Shown here: in pieces, positions 1 to 10,715 of the stretch
Layout of the letters: each line of letters starts with the position of its first letter
How positions within the stretch are numbered: position 1 is the first letter of the stretch
Source: Chryseobacterium sp. OSA05B
Lineage (GTDB): Bacteria > Bacteroidota > Bacteroidia > Flavobacteriales > Weeksellaceae
Assembly (NCBI RefSeq): GCF_019970065.1
Contig: NZ_JAHXYH010000001.1
Coordinates: 434,001-498,000, forward strand
DNA length: 64,000 bases
Direction: 5' to 3'
Made by a program: the position numbers and the translations under genes
The notes under the pieces: generated by a model
Database searches by the model: none
What the model was told of the DNA's origin: nothing
What the model saw: the letters and a program-made list of their open reading frames with translations, nothing else

Positions 1-3000
1 TGATGGAAATTACTTTTCCCTTTAATTTTTTGTTTAAAGCTTTCGCATAATCATCCAGTACAGAGTTGGCCGCAGCATAATCTGTCTGCCCTTTGTTCCC
101 GTACACTGAAGCGATGCTTGAGAAGAGTACTACAAACTGACAGTCGGCACGAAGCTGTTCTGCCAATACACGAAGCGGTTTTACTTTCGTATCAAAGACA
201 CGTTCAAATGAGCTTGAAGTCTTCTGTCTGAACAGTTTGTCCTCCAAAAGACCTGCTCCATGAATAACTCCGTCTAAACGGGCGTATTTATCGTAAATAT
301 TTTTTATTAAATCTGATAATCCTTCTTCGTCACAAAGATCTAAAGATTGATAAACTACCGTACTTCCCAGCTGTTCCATATCTCGGATCGTGCGGAGGAT
401 CTGATTGTTTTTGAAAATTCTTACGGTCTCTTTTTCTATCTCGGAAGGAGAAGTGAATTTTCCGGTTTTGATAAGATAGCTTCTTATTTCTTCCTTAGTT
501 TTCATGGCTTCAACTTCTTTAAGGTCTGCTATGACATCCCTAGGATCTGCTGATCTTCCTACAAGAATATAAGTACAAGGATATGCTCCGGACATATGCT
601 TCACCAATTCAGAAGTGATTCCCTGTCCACCTCCAAGTACCAAGACTACAGATTCCTGATCCAGCTGGATATGCGCTTCTTCAAGACTTGTTGACAATGG
701 AGAAGGGATGATCTCTATTTTATGCCTTTGATCGTGCTTGTAAACGACTTCGGATGGCTTATCTGTGGTTAATATTTCTTTTAAAGCGATCTCTGTAATC
801 TGATCAACTTCCTGTGGTGTGCTCAGACTGATCAGCCTGCAAGAGGTTTGTTCAAATTCTCTAGCCAAACTTTTGAAAAGTCCAGGATAGCCTTTGTAAT
901 GACGCAAAAGACGGGTATCAGTCAGTTCCTGAATATGAGCGGGAATGTCTGAAATCAGATACACCCATTTGGCTTTATCAAGATCCAGTTTCTTGATCTG
1001 ATCTACATGATCAATGATGCTGTGTTTTACGGTTGAGGAGAACAGATCCAGAATGATTAATCCGTCAAAATCTTTAAGATCTCTTTCCGTGTCCACCAAT
1101 TCTGCGATAGCGCCATATTTTTCAAGGGTGTTTTTAATCGCCATCGTTTGTGGACTGTTGTCCTGAGTGATCGCAAAGCGTTTTCCCTTGATGATTTCTG
1201 TATTCTGCTCTGTAGAAACATCGGTTGGAGTCAGGTCAAAACGAAGACGTGACAATAAATTCTGTACCGGTTCAGCATCAGCATCGGTGTTTCCACTCAT
1301 TTCGCTGATCCATGAGGCCAGTCCTTTTAATGTTTTAATGGCCGCCAGTTTTTCCATCAGATCGTCGGCCTGGTCCATATCCTGACCGAAACCGATTTTG
1401 GTTTTAAGGTCTCCGATAATTTCCATACGCTTAATAGAATCGATACTCAGGTCTGCTTCCAGATCAAGATCCAATCCAAGCATTTCTTTTGGATAACCTG
1501 TTTTTTCACTAACGATATCCAGAATTACATTTTGAAGTTCTTCCAGAGAGAATGCAGATTTGCTTTCTAATTCTGATGTCGGTGTGATTGCAGATCCATT
1601 TTTTTCAGGAGCAGTTGTTGGAGTTCCTGTCAATTCTGTCAACCAGGAAACCAGACCGCTTAACGTTTTGATCGATGCTAATTTTTCCATAACCATGTCT
1701 TCATCGGCATTACCTGATGTAAGCGCTCCCAGCTCACTGCGAAGTGTTCCAATGATTTCTACCCTTTTGATAGAGTCAATACTCAAATCAGCTTCCAGGT
1801 CCATTTCCATACCGAGCATTTCGTGTGGATATCCTGTTTTATCGCTAACCACTTGTAGCAACAGGGTTTTAATATCTTTTACCGGAGCCTGTTTTACCGC
1901 AACAGCAGCAGACTTTTCTGCATGGACAGGCTGTGCAGGAATCGTCACCAAACGATCATTCACAGGTGCTTGTACCGGCGCAGCATAAACAGGTGCAGGG
2001 CTGACTTGTGGATTCTGTCCCAGGAAGGAAAGCATCACATCACGCTGTGCCTGAATCAGCTGTTTCATGGTATTTAAATATTCCTGAAGCATACGTTCAG
2101 CAGCAGGCTGAGATTCGGCTACAGGGGCTGGTTGGTTATTCGTAAAATTGTTCATGGCAATAGGATTTAATATCGGTAATGCACCATTAGCCGGCAGATT
2201 ACCTGTGGTTGGATGTGCCGTCTGTCCGTTCACACGCCAGATGGCTGGATTTTTCTTATATATTTCAGGCTGGTCTATCTGAATCAGTTTAGCATTACGG
2301 CCATCGAAAAGTTTTTCAATGCTGAAGCTTCGGCCTGTTCCCAGATATTGTGCCAGCATGGAAAGAAGATGACTCAGTTTATTTCGGTTGCTGTCTTCTA
2401 CATACAGGATCAGCTGATCTTTCTCCAAGCAGGATTTTGTCAGTCCGGAAAGTACTTTTCCAGGACCTACTTCGATGAATATTCTGGCTCCGTCTTCATA
2501 CATCGCCTGAATTTCTTCTACAAATCTTACGGGCTGTACCAAATGATCCGTCAGTCTTTCTTTGATTTCTGAAGGAGCTGTCGGATAGGTTTCCGCAGTT
2601 GTATTCGACCAAACCGGAATCTGCATTTCATGGAAAGGGACGTCTTTTAAGACCTCATCATATAAGCCTTTAGACTTGGCCAATAACGGACTGTGGAATG
2701 CACACGCAACTTCCAGTTTCTTTGCAGAGATACGTTCCTGTTTAAGGATCTCCATTAATTTATTGATGGCCAGTGTACTTCCCGCCACTACACATTGGGT
2801 CGGAGCATTATAATTAACCGGATAGCAGCCTTCTGTCTTGTCTAATACAGGTTGCAACTGTTCTCTTGTTGCGCTTACCGCAATCATGGTTCCCGGATCT
2901 CCGCCTTCTACTGAATCCAGAATGGCGTGGGCTCTTTGAGTACTTAGATCAACCAGTTTTTCTTCTTCGAAAACTCCGGCAAAGCATAAAGCAGGTAGTT

Positions 3001-6000
3001 CACCATAACTATGACCTGCCACCATATCCGGAACGATGTCCAGTGATTTCAGGAAGTTAGCTAAAGCCAGGTCAACCATTCCTAAAATAGGTTGTGCCAG
3101 ACGGGTATCTCTAATGGTTTCTTTCTGTTGTTTTAAGGCAGCTTCATCAAACGTTGTTGAAGGGAAAACTACTTTCTCCAGTTCAGGATATCCTTCGATC
3201 AGGTTACGCATAGCCGGAAAAGCTACGAACAGATCGCGGGCCATATTGATTCTCTGACTGCCCTGTCCGGGGAATAGGAAGGCCACTTTACCATCACGTT
3301 TATTCACCGTGAAAGTGTCTTTACTTTCAATTCCTGATAATGCTAATTCGATGTTCATCATCAAATGTTCGGCGGTATCAGCAACAATGGTTAACTGAAT
3401 TGGTTTTTCTGAGCCTACTGCTAAGCTGTAAGCCATATCTTTTAATGGAATATCACCGTTAACCTCTAATAAAGATTTGATCTGTGATAATTGAATTTTC
3501 GCATCCTCATACGTATCTCCGCGGAATACAAACAATTCTGACGGCCACGATTGCAATACCGCAGAATCGTCTTCCTTAGGATGGTTGGCAATAACCGTAT
3601 GGAAATTGGTTCCTCCGAATCCAAAAGCACTGATTCCGGCATAACGGTTTTTCTCACCCCACAATCCACTTTCTGCATAAAAAGAAAAAGGACTGGTTTG
3701 GGCATTATAATAAGCATTAGGCTGCTGTAAGTGAAGTGTCGGTGGTTTTACACCGTGATATACTGCCAGTGAAGCTTTGATCAGCCCGGCTAATCCGGCC
3801 GCACATTTGGTATGCCCGATCTGCGTTTTTACAGAACCTAAGTGAGTCTGTCCCGGTATCGCTCCTGAACGGCTGAATAAATTCGTCAGTGCACTCAATT
3901 CAGTTTTATCTCCAACTACAGTTCCGGTTCCGTGAGCTTCCACTAAACCAACTGCCGCAGGACTAATCCCTGCTTGGGAATAAGCACGTTCTAAAGCACG
4001 TACCTGTCCTATTTTTCTCGGGGCCGTAAGACCAAGTGCTTTTCCGTCACTTGATCCTCCTACTCCTTTGATCACAGAATAAATACGGTCGCCATCTCTA
4101 ACGGCATCTTCGTATCTTTTTAACACAAGGATTGCAACGCCTTCTCCAAGGGCAATTCCGTCAGCATCTCCGTCAAATGTAGCACATCTTCCTTTTCTGG
4201 AAAGGGCATGCGTACTGGAAAACATCAGATAATCATTGATTCCGTTATGTAAATCTGCTCCGCCGGCAAGAACCATATCGGATTTTCCTAATATCAGTTC
4301 CTGACAAGCCAGATCAATAGCCGCTAAAGAAGAAGCACAAGCCGCATCTACAGTGAAATTTCTTCCGCCAAGATCCAGACGGTTCGTAATCCTACCTGCG
4401 ATCACATTCGCCAAAATACCCGGGAATGAATCTTCCGTCGTATGTGGAAATGCCTGTTTCACTTCTTCATGAAGCTCTCCGAAAACCTGTTTATAGTATC
4501 CTCTGAAACTATAGCTGTTGGCCAGATCATTACCGCCTTCAGCGCCTATAATAACAGAAATATTTTCTCTGTTGATATGTTTTTCTCCATAGCCTGCATC
4601 TTCCATCGCACGCTTGGCAACCAATAAAGTCAACAGTTGTGTTGGTTCAATGGCGGCAAGAGATTGAGGAGGAATTCCGAAGGCCAATGGATCAAAATCA
4701 ATTTTTGGAATAAATCCGCCCCATTTTGAGTGAGATACATCCGGTCCGTCTGAATCCGGATGGTAGTAAAGTTCTTTGTTCCAGCGCTCATCAGGGACTT
4801 CTGTGACACTGTCTCGTCCCAAAATGATATTTCGCCAGTATTCTTCAAGGTTTTTAGCGCCCGGGAAAATACATTCCATCCCGACAATCGCTACATCCAG
4901 AGGTTTTTCTGTGGATACCGGCTGTTCCGGTAAGGCCGCCTCTTCAATATATTTAAAATTATCAATACTTACGTTCTGATGAAGGGATGCAAGGGAAATG
5001 ACGCGGTTTTGCATGGTAGCCACCTGACCGATCATGTACATTCCAAGATCCAGCTGCTCGTTTTTAGGAACATTAACCAACTTGTCGCCCTGACGATCGA
5101 TTCCTTTTGCGGCAATCCTAAGTCGGCCCACATTGAGTTTTTCAAGCTGCTCCCAAACTTCTTTTTTATCCATTCCGGCTGCTAGAAGTTTAATTTTCTC
5201 GGTGCTGAAATGTTTAGCAAAAGCTGTATTTAAGCAACGTGTTTCGTGTCCCGGTGCTGTTTCCAGTAAGACCGTGTCTTTTGCCTGCATGGCCTGTACC
5301 TGGAATTCTTCCTGAATAGCTCCGGTACGTACAGCTTCTTCCGTATATAAATAGGCTGTTCCGATCAATACGCCAACTTTTACGCCTCTGGCTGCTAAAG
5401 GAGCCGCCATGATAGAGACAAATGCCGTTGAAAATGCATTATGAATACCGCCTGCAAAAAATACGCTGATATTTTCAGGATGTTCTTCTTTTAAAATACG
5501 TTCAATCTGTTTTTCCCAGAGCACCATGCTTGAAAGCGGACCTACATGTCCACCGCACTCACGGCCTTCAAAGATAAAATTGGTAGCACCTTCTTTCAGG
5601 AAAATATCCAGCAATGCAGGAGAAGGAACGTGAAGGAAAGTTGTAATTCCCGCTTTTTCAAATACCTTAGCCTGTGCAGGTCTTCCTCCTGCGATAAGAA
5701 CTACGGGAGGTTTGGCCTCCAATATATAAGCCGTTTGCTCTTCTCTTAATTCCTGAGGAGCAAATCCAAGAATACCTACACCCCATGTTTTTTCACCGGC
5801 CAGTTTTTTGGTTTCCATCACCAAAGCTTTCGCATGTTCACCTTTCAATAATGACAAAGCAACAAAAGGTAAAGCTCCGGCATCCGCTACCGCATTGGCA
5901 AATAACGGAACATCACTGACACGAGTCATTGGTCCCTGTGCGATAGGATAACGCAATCCCAGCTTTTGGGCCATTATATTATTTTCACTGATCACCTCAA

Positions 6001-6832
6001 GTGCTTTAGCCTGCTTCAGGTGACCATACATGGCTTCTTTGAACCCAAAAACCATTTTTTTCAGGCTTTTGAAATCTTCATACAGATCTACAGCCAATGA
6101 AATATCCTGACCCATAGGAATATAGCTCTTGCTTGGATCAAGATCCGTGAAATATTGTCTCAGCTCTTCGGCCGTAACGTTTTCTGGTAACGCAGGTGAG
6201 TTCGGTCTCACCAATACTCGATGGTTGGCTATAATTTTAGTTTCTGTACCATTGAGTTTTGAGGACAGATCTTTTATATCCTGGGGAACAGAACTCTCCG
6301 GGAATAATGCCAGTTGGCTATCGAGTACAATTCCGGTTGCTCCTAATGATTTTACTGCGGCAGCTGTGTGCAGTCCTATTCCTCCCTGTACCCATACAGG
6401 TATAGTTTGAATTTCTTTAATGACACGCTGAAACAGTACAAAAGTAGACTCATAGCCTACCAGGCCTCCTGCCTCATTTCCTTTTATAATAATTCCTTCT
6501 GCACCCGACTGTTCGGCCAGCCTGGCTTCATCTAAACTGGTTACCTGATAGATAACAGGCAGATCCGGTACAATATTCATTGAAACTCCGGACGGAAGGA
6601 TCGCGAATCTTACTTTTTTCGGGATCTGCAGGGAAATAAATTTGTCGTTCGGCAGATAGATACCATAAGAAGGCACATCTGTCTGGTCAAGTTGATTTAG
6701 CGCTTCCTGAGCCGCTGCCGCATTGTGTCCTAAGCTTAAGATGGGAAATGCACCCGCCTGGTACAATTTAGGCATAAGACTGACATCCGGCTTTTCAAAA
6801 GGCGTTAATCCAAGAATGGTTAAGTTTTTCAT
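1..6832 (-). CDS. Giant PUFA-synthase/polyketide-type synthase (partial, 3' end outside window)
   Basis: At least 2277 residues, running off the window start. Domain order from my own translation: a TIM-barrel nitronate-monooxygenase-like region (about 1-245, GGIGLHTAAA near 150), a second one (from about 287, GRECGGHVGP near 425), ketosynthase (about 645-1080; Cys832, His967, His1007), acyltransferase (FPGQGSQ near 1187, GHSYGE with Ser1275), two acyl carrier proteins (DLEADLSIDSIKR; phosphopantetheine serines 1687 and 1799) and a ketoreductase (VLGGGQG near 2065, YAAAN close to the edge). The KS-AT-ACPn-KR order matches PfaA of polyunsaturated fatty acid synthases, and the N-terminal part resembles the separate PfaD enoyl reductase, here fused and doubled. 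A dehydratase may follow outside the window. Start ATG at 6832 is the first in frame; no Shine-Dalgarno is visible. Product unknown; a long-chain lipid or polyketide is inferred. Confidence 0.93.
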   Translation of the reverse strand, partial: MKNLTILGLTPFEKPDVSLMPKLYQAGAFPILSLGHNAAAAQEALNQLDQTDVPSYGIYLPNDKFISLQIPKKVRFAILPSGVSMNIVPDLPVIYQVTSLDEARLAEQSGAEGIIIKGNEAGGLVGYESTFVLFQRVIKEIQTIPVWVQGGIGLHTAAAVKSLGATGIVLDSQLALFPESSVPQDIKDLSSKLNGTETKIIANHRVLVRPNSPALPENVTAEELRQYFTDLDPSKSYIPMGQDISLAVDLYEDFKSLKKMVFGFKEAMYGHLKQAKALEVISENNIMAQKLGLRYPIAQGPMTRVSDVPLFANAVADAGALPFVALSLLKGEHAKALVMETKKLAGEKTWGVGILGFAPQELREEQTAYILEAKPPVVLIAGGRPAQAKVFEKAGITTFLHVPSPALLDIFLKEGATNFIFEGRECGGHVGPLSSMVLWEKQIERILKEEHPENISVFFAGGIHNAFSTAFVSIMAAPLAARGVKVGVLIGTAYLYTEEAVRTGAIQEEFQVQAMQAKDTVLLETAPGHETRCLNTAFAKHFSTEKIKLLAAGMDKKEVWEQLEKLNVGRLRIAAKGIDRQGDKLVNVPKNEQLDLGMYMIGQVATMQNRVISLASLHQNVSIDNFKYIEEAALPEQPVSTEKPLDVAIVGMECIFPGAKNLEEYWRNIILGRDSVTEVPDERWNKELYYHPDSDGPDVSHSKWGGFIPKIDFDPLAFGIPPQSLAAIEPTQLLTLLVAKRAMEDAGYGEKHINRENISVIIGAEGGNDLANSYSFRGYYKQVFGELHEEVKQAFPHTTEDSFPGILANVIAGRITNRLDLGGRNFTVDAACASSLAAIDLACQELILGKSDMVLAGGADLHNGINDYLMFSSTHALSRKGRCATFDGDADGIALGEGVAILVLKRYEDAVRDGDRIYSVIKGVGGSSDGKALGLTAPRKIGQVRALERAYSQAGISPAAVGLVEAHGTGTVVGDKTELSALTNLFSRSGAIPGQTHLGSVKTQIGHTKCAAGLAGLIKASLAVYHGVKPPTLHLQQPNAYYNAQTSPFSFYAESGLWGEKNRYAGISAFGFGGTNFHTVIANHPKEDDSAVLQSWPSELFVFRGDTYEDAKIQLSQIKSLLEVNGDIPLKDMAYSLAVGSEKPIQLTIVADTAEHLMMNIELALSGIESKDTFTVNKRDGKVAFLFPGQGSQRINMARDLFVAFPAMRNLIEGYPELEKVVFPSTTFDEAALKQQKETIRDTRLAQPILGMVDLALANFLKSLDIVPDMVAGHSYGELPALCFAGVFEEEKLVDLSTQRAHAILDSVEGGDPGTMIAVSATREQLQPVLDKTEGCYPVNYNAPTQCVVAGSTLAINKLMEILKQERISAKKLEVACAFHSPLLAKSKGLYDEVLKDVPFHEMQIPVWSNTTAETYPTAPSEIKERLTDHLVQPVRFVEEIQAMYEDGARIFIEVGPGKVLSGLTKSCLEKDQLILYVEDSNRNKLSHLLSMLAQYLGTGRSFSIEKLFDGRNAKLIQIDQPEIYKKNPAIWRVNGQTAHPTTGNLPANGALPILNPIAMNNFTNNQPAPVAESQPAAERMLQEYLNTMKQLIQAQRDVMLSFLGQNPQVSPAPVYAAPVQAPVNDRLVTIPAQPVHAEKSAAVAVKQAPVKDIKTLLLQVVSDKTGYPHEMLGMEMDLEADLSIDSIKRVEIIGTLRSELGALTSGNADEDMVMEKLASIKTLSGLVSWLTELTGTPTTAPEKNGSAITPTSELESKSAFSLEELQNVILDIVSEKTGYPKEMLGLDLDLEADLSIDSIKRMEIIGDLKTKIGFGQDMDQADDLMEKLAAIKTLKGLASWISEMSGNTDADAEPVQNLLSRLRFDLTPTDVSTEQNTEIIKGKRFAITQDNSPQTMAIKNTLEKYGAIAELVDTERDLKDFDGLIILDLFSSTVKHSIIDHVDQIKKLDLDKAKWVYLISDIPAHIQELTDTRLLRHYKGYPGLFKSLAREFEQTSCRLISLSTPQEVDQITEIALKEILTTDKPSEVVYKHDQRHKIEIIPSPLSTSLEEAHIQLDQESVVLVLGGGQGITSELVKHMSGAYPCTYILVGRSADPRDVIADLKEVEAMKTKEEIRSYLIKTGKFTSPSEIEKETVRIFKNNQILRTIRDMEQLGSTVVYQSLDLCDEEGLSDLIKNIYDKYARLDGVIHGAGLLEDKLFRQKTSSSFERVFDTKVKPLRVLAEQLRADCQFVVLFSSIASVYGNKGQTDYAAANSVLDDYAKALNKKLKGKVISI

Positions 6833-7443
6833 TGCATTTATGGTATTGAGATGATAACTAGAAACTCCATAACAAAACGCTGAACCTTTCGGCATCATGA
6901 GCGTTTGCTAGTTATGAGGGAATAAAAATAATAAATTTATATTACATTTTTAACCATAAATGAAAATTGATAATAATTTTTTAACAATAAATTATTATGA
7001 ATTTAAATACTATTAAAAAATGCAATTTATATTTTTATTCTCAGAAAATAAGACGGTACAGTCTATCAGATTCAACTATAACTGTTTATAATTGATTAAT
7101 GTAAGACAAATATAGAAATAAAAACTATAATATTTCAAAAATAAGAGAATTATTTTTCCAATATTACAAAAATATAATACGTCTACAAAAGCGTATGAAT
7201 TCTGGAAAAAGAGCGTTTGATGATCCGCTAAAAAAAATCATAAAATTCAGGATTTTGAAAAAACAATGACAAAATTTCATAAGATTTTCGCAAAAAAAAT
7301 AACGTTACTGAAAAGCAACGTTATGAAAATAAGAAGATTATAAAACCCTCTTCAGTATCCGATTAAGAAAATTATCCTGTTTCTTTAAAGAGGTTTTAAT
7401 AACAAAAACAGGATTATATTTATTTTTAGCCGTTTTTATAAGA
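6833..7443. other. AT-rich intergenic region
   Basis: No credible coding region. It must hold the promoter of the giant synthase (reading left). It also contains the terminator of the next minus-strand gene at 7292-7324. The rest is strongly AT-rich with no repeat that I can support. Confidence 0.7.
7292..7324 (-). terminator. Rho-independent terminator
   Basis: Perfect 8-bp inverted repeat ATAACGTT (7299-7306) / AACGTTAT (7317-7324) with a 10-nt loop. On the minus strand it is followed by a run of T (7292-7298). It lies about 120 nt downstream of the minus-strand gene ending at 7444. Confidence 0.7.
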
Positions 7444-8052
7444 TCAGTAAAATTGCTTTACGATATCAATAATTTCAGTTTCGGGATCCATAAAGAGGTA
7501 CATACTTCCCTCATCATGGAAAAAATCACTTTTTTTTATTTCAATCTGTCCTAAAAAGAACAGTGGCTGATTGTTTTTAACAGGCCATTCCGGATTCTGT
7601 ACCCATTTGGGTGGCTTAGTCTGGTATTTAAAAAGTTCCGTGTAGCGTTGTTTTATGTATTGTTTCTGTTCAGATTTTGAAAGTGTTTTATCTTTTGGCA
7701 GAATATGCTGTTCGATAAATCCGGCATCAGCGTCTATATATTTGGGACTGGTATTCAAAATGAATTCATACTCATCAGACTTTTGTGGGAAAGCTGTGAT
7801 CTCTACCCCAATTTTGCTTAAAAACAGTTGTACCGTTCCGTGAGCATTGAGTCTTCCTTCAGCATTTTTATAATCCTGCTCAATCAGATAAAAGTAAGCG
7901 GTGGTGTTTTGTAAATAAGTCCCCTGCCAATTTACGTCCGGATCTGAAAGCCGTTTTTCCAAATCCTGATTGGTATAAAGCTGCTGTTCAAAATCTTTAT
8001 CGGAAAGTTTACCCTCCACGAAATCTTTTAAAATCTGTATTTCATCTGCCAT
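7444..8052 (-). CDS. Conserved hypothetical protein, 202 aa
   Basis: I do not recognise this family with confidence. It is a soluble, acidic protein with no signal peptide or membrane segment. The first 50 residues look like a small helical domain (MADEIQILKDFVEGKL...). The C-terminal half is rich in aromatic residues (KPPKWVQNPEWP near 145, PLFFLGQIEI near 165), loosely recalling DUF1963/YwqG-like proteins, in which a PL-F-GQI strand recurs; this is only a resemblance. The gene stands alone with its own -7 box upstream (8091-8098) and a terminator downstream, so it is probably monocistronic. Start ATG at 8052 is the first in frame. Confidence 0.75.
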   Translation of the reverse strand: MADEIQILKDFVEGKLSDKDFEQQLYTNQDLEKRLSDPDVNWQGTYLQNTTAYFYLIEQDYKNAEGRLNAHGTVQLFLSKIGVEITAFPQKSDEYEFILNTSPKYIDADAGFIEQHILPKDKTLSKSEQKQYIKQRYTELFKYQTKPPKWVQNPEWPVKNNQPLFFLGQIEIKKSDFFHDEGSMYLFMDPETEIIDIVKQFY

Positions 8053-8070
8053 CTGTCAGTATTTTTTTCT

Positions 8071-8098
8071 CGTCTTAGAAGACGAAAGATCAAATTTA
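8071..8098 (-). promoter_or_regulatory. Probable -7 box with adjacent palindrome
   Basis: On the minus strand TAAATTTG (plus-strand 8091-8098) fits the Bacteroidota -7 consensus TAnnTTTG. Just downstream lies the palindrome CGTCTT-AG-AAGACG (8071-8084), which would fall at or near the transcription start and could be an operator or 5' hairpin. No good -33 TTG is seen. Confidence 0.45.
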
Positions 8099-8233
8099 AG
8101 TCAAAAAAATTACACCAGAATGGTAAAAGAATCTGCCTGATCTGCAAAACTGACGAGACTTATTTTAAGCTCACAGATTTTACAGATCACTCAGAAGTTG
8201 TTTTTTTATTTAAATACCAATAAATGCTGAAAA

Positions 8234-10609
8234 TTAATCCCTGTTTCCGCTTTTGGCTTGCCGTACCGTCTGATTGTCTTTTTGATTAAATCTATAAACC
8301 AACGTTAACCGATAGCGCGCGGCATTAGGAATATTGGTCTGACTGATTTCGTAATCTGCTCCTACGGTTCTGCTGTTTGACTTTCGTAATCCAAAGAGGT
8401 TACTGACATCGAACATCAGGGTTGCTTTGTCTTTTAAAAAAGTCTTGCTGAGTCCAAAATCAATGCTGTGAAGAGCATCTGTACGGGTTTGTGCAGTAGC
8501 ATTGGCTCCTCTGAAATTATAAAGCGTCTGAAAGGCAAGTTTATTCTTCAGCTTCAGCTGAGCACTTACACGGGCGGTTAAGGTATTCCCGGAATAGTCA
8601 AAACTCTGATCTTTATAACTTCCCTGTTTGGCATAATGGAACAGATTAAGCTCTGTATTCACCTGCAGCCATTTTACCGGATTATAGAGTACTGACAGTT
8701 CAAAACCATAACGGGTTTCCCTATTGATATTAACCGGCATTGTGATAAACAGCCCTTCTGCATTCCGGAACGTATAATCCTCCATCACTCCGGTATTTCG
8801 CTGATAATAGAAGGATGGATTCAACGTAAGCGTCTTCCAGTTTTTAAGGAAAGCGATTTCAAAGACATTGGCATAAGACGGGTTAAGATCCGGATTTCCA
8901 ACATAACGGCTGGTCAGATCAGTCAGTTCATTAAAAGGGTAAATCATGCCTAATCTTGGCCTGTTGATCCGCTTGCTGTAGCTCCCCTGTAAAGTTGACC
9001 GTTCATTGAAACGATAACTTACGTTGAATGTCGGAAACAGTCGGTTATAATCTTTTTTATTGCTATAGCTTCCCGCGCGGTCTTCGATCCCGATATGGGT
9101 GAGTTCGCCACGCAAACCAGTCTGATAACTCAAAGCTCCAGTCTTTCCGGAAAACTGTACATAAGCGCTTCCAATCAATTCTTTATATAACAAATGATTA
9201 TCAATTTGTTCAATGATTTCCCAACCTGCAGAATTCTGTTGTTCTGCGATAAAGTCGCTGTTCACTCTACGGTCTTCCATTTTCAACCCAAATTCAAGGG
9301 TGGAAGTGCTGTCAAGCGGCTGTATCATATCTGTTTTAATCATAAAGTCCTTGCTCGCCCCCATTGAACCTGTTCTGATCATCGGTAAGTCAATGGAAGT
9401 TGGAAATACTTTGCTGGTTGATAAATTCCAGTCTTTGTCACTGCCCCAGAAATCATACTGCATATCTACTGTCAGTTTCTTACCTGCCTTAGCGAAGTTT
9501 TTGGTGTAATTCAATTCGAGCTGATTATAGCTCCGTTTTTCCCATGATTCACCCTTTCTGGTGAGGCTGCTGTCTATAGCGCCGTTTTTATTTGAATAGA
9601 CATAGTTGAGTTGGGTTTTGTCGTGATCATGCGTTGAGTTCCGCATGAAAGCTGCGGTAATGGTATTGTGATCATTGATCTTAAAGTCGGCTCCAAAATA
9701 AAGTAATTTAGCATCATCATGCCTGTTCTCATCCTGTCTCCGGCTCAGATCAACCCTCTCTCCTGAAAGTCCGGCGGACTGTTTCATCGTATACAAGCCT
9801 ACGTAATCAGATAACCTAATACCATAGGTCGCAAACAGATTGAGCCTGTCCGATTTATAATTCAGACTTGGACTGATCCGTGTTTCATTGGGAATACCGC
9901 CTACCAGACGAAGCTGACCACTGAATCCTCCTTTCCTGTTCTTTTTAAGTATAATATTAATAATCCCTGCAGAACCCGCCGCATCGAATCTGGAAGAAGG
10001 ATTCGTGATCACTTCCACACGCTCGACCTGATCGGCAGGCACCTGTTCCAAAGCATTGCCCTGAGTTAGCCCCGTTCGGCGACCGTCAATTAACACCAAT
10101 ACATTACTATTCCCGCGCAGACTTATTTCTCCACCAGGACTTACACTCACTGAAGGAACAACGTTGAGAAGATCCGTTACCGCTCCCGACTGTGACAAGA
10201 CATCTTTACCCACTTCAAAGACCTTTTTATCCAGTTTTAAACTGACCGATGAACGCTGCCCTGTTACCGATACTTCCTGCAACAGCTTTGTATTAGACTC
10301 TAAAATAACTGTCCCTACATTGATCACCTCATCAGACTTAACTTCTACAGGTCTGATGATGGTTTGAAACCCGGCAAAACTGTAACTGATGGTATAATTT
10401 CCTGCCGGAATACTTTCCAGTCTGAATATGCCTTTGCTGTCCGAAATACCGGCGGCAATGGCCTTATCTCCAGTTTCCTTTAATGTGACCGTTACATAAG
10501 ATATAGGTACGGCAGATTTTTCCTGAATGATTCCGGTGACCTGAGCTTTCTGTGCTAATGAATACTGAACAGAAAAGAGGGTAAAAATAATGATGACTAC
10601 TTGTTTCAT
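8234..10609 (-). CDS. TonB-dependent receptor-like outer membrane protein (OMP_b-brl_3 type)
   Basis: 791 residues. Order: signal peptide (1-19, ending SLAQ), a carboxypeptidase-regulatory-like beta-sandwich (about 22-105), a plug domain (about 125-225, with the LRGNSNVLVLIDG and VERVEVITNPSSRFDAAG motifs), then a long beta-barrel ending in alternating aromatic strands and YRFNQKD near the C-terminus. This layout is that of the Bacteroidota outer-membrane beta-barrel family related to SusC/TonB receptors; the substrate cannot be told from sequence. No SusD partner is adjacent, so it is not a classical polysaccharide locus. It is transcribed divergently from a LytS-type kinase 106 bp away, so shared regulation by that two-component system is possible but not shown. 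Confidence 0.93.
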   Translation of the reverse strand: MKQVVIIIFTLFSVQYSLAQKAQVTGIIQEKSAVPISYVTVTLKETGDKAIAAGISDSKGIFRLESIPAGNYTISYSFAGFQTIIRPVEVKSDEVINVGTVILESNTKLLQEVSVTGQRSSVSLKLDKKVFEVGKDVLSQSGAVTDLLNVVPSVSVSPGGEISLRGNSNVLVLIDGRRTGLTQGNALEQVPADQVERVEVITNPSSRFDAAGSAGIINIILKKNRKGGFSGQLRLVGGIPNETRISPSLNYKSDRLNLFATYGIRLSDYVGLYTMKQSAGLSGERVDLSRRQDENRHDDAKLLYFGADFKINDHNTITAAFMRNSTHDHDKTQLNYVYSNKNGAIDSSLTRKGESWEKRSYNQLELNYTKNFAKAGKKLTVDMQYDFWGSDKDWNLSTSKVFPTSIDLPMIRTGSMGASKDFMIKTDMIQPLDSTSTLEFGLKMEDRRVNSDFIAEQQNSAGWEIIEQIDNHLLYKELIGSAYVQFSGKTGALSYQTGLRGELTHIGIEDRAGSYSNKKDYNRLFPTFNVSYRFNERSTLQGSYSKRINRPRLGMIYPFNELTDLTSRYVGNPDLNPSYANVFEIAFLKNWKTLTLNPSFYYQRNTGVMEDYTFRNAEGLFITMPVNINRETRYGFELSVLYNPVKWLQVNTELNLFHYAKQGSYKDQSFDYSGNTLTARVSAQLKLKNKLAFQTLYNFRGANATAQTRTDALHSIDFGLSKTFLKDKATLMFDVSNLFGLRKSNSRTVGADYEISQTNIPNAARYRLTLVYRFNQKDNQTVRQAKSGNRD

Positions 10610-10715
10610 GATGTAAATTTAAATCGCAGAAACAGCCATTCACAGCAGAAACATCTGAACAGCTCCACAGGCTTTCGAACGACATCGGGTTTTTCAAATT
10701 AGCTTGTATATTTAC

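Noticed and set aside
347..6410. Plus-strand open frames across the giant synthase
   Set aside because: All are antisense shadows of a continuous, fully motif-supported minus-strand frame.
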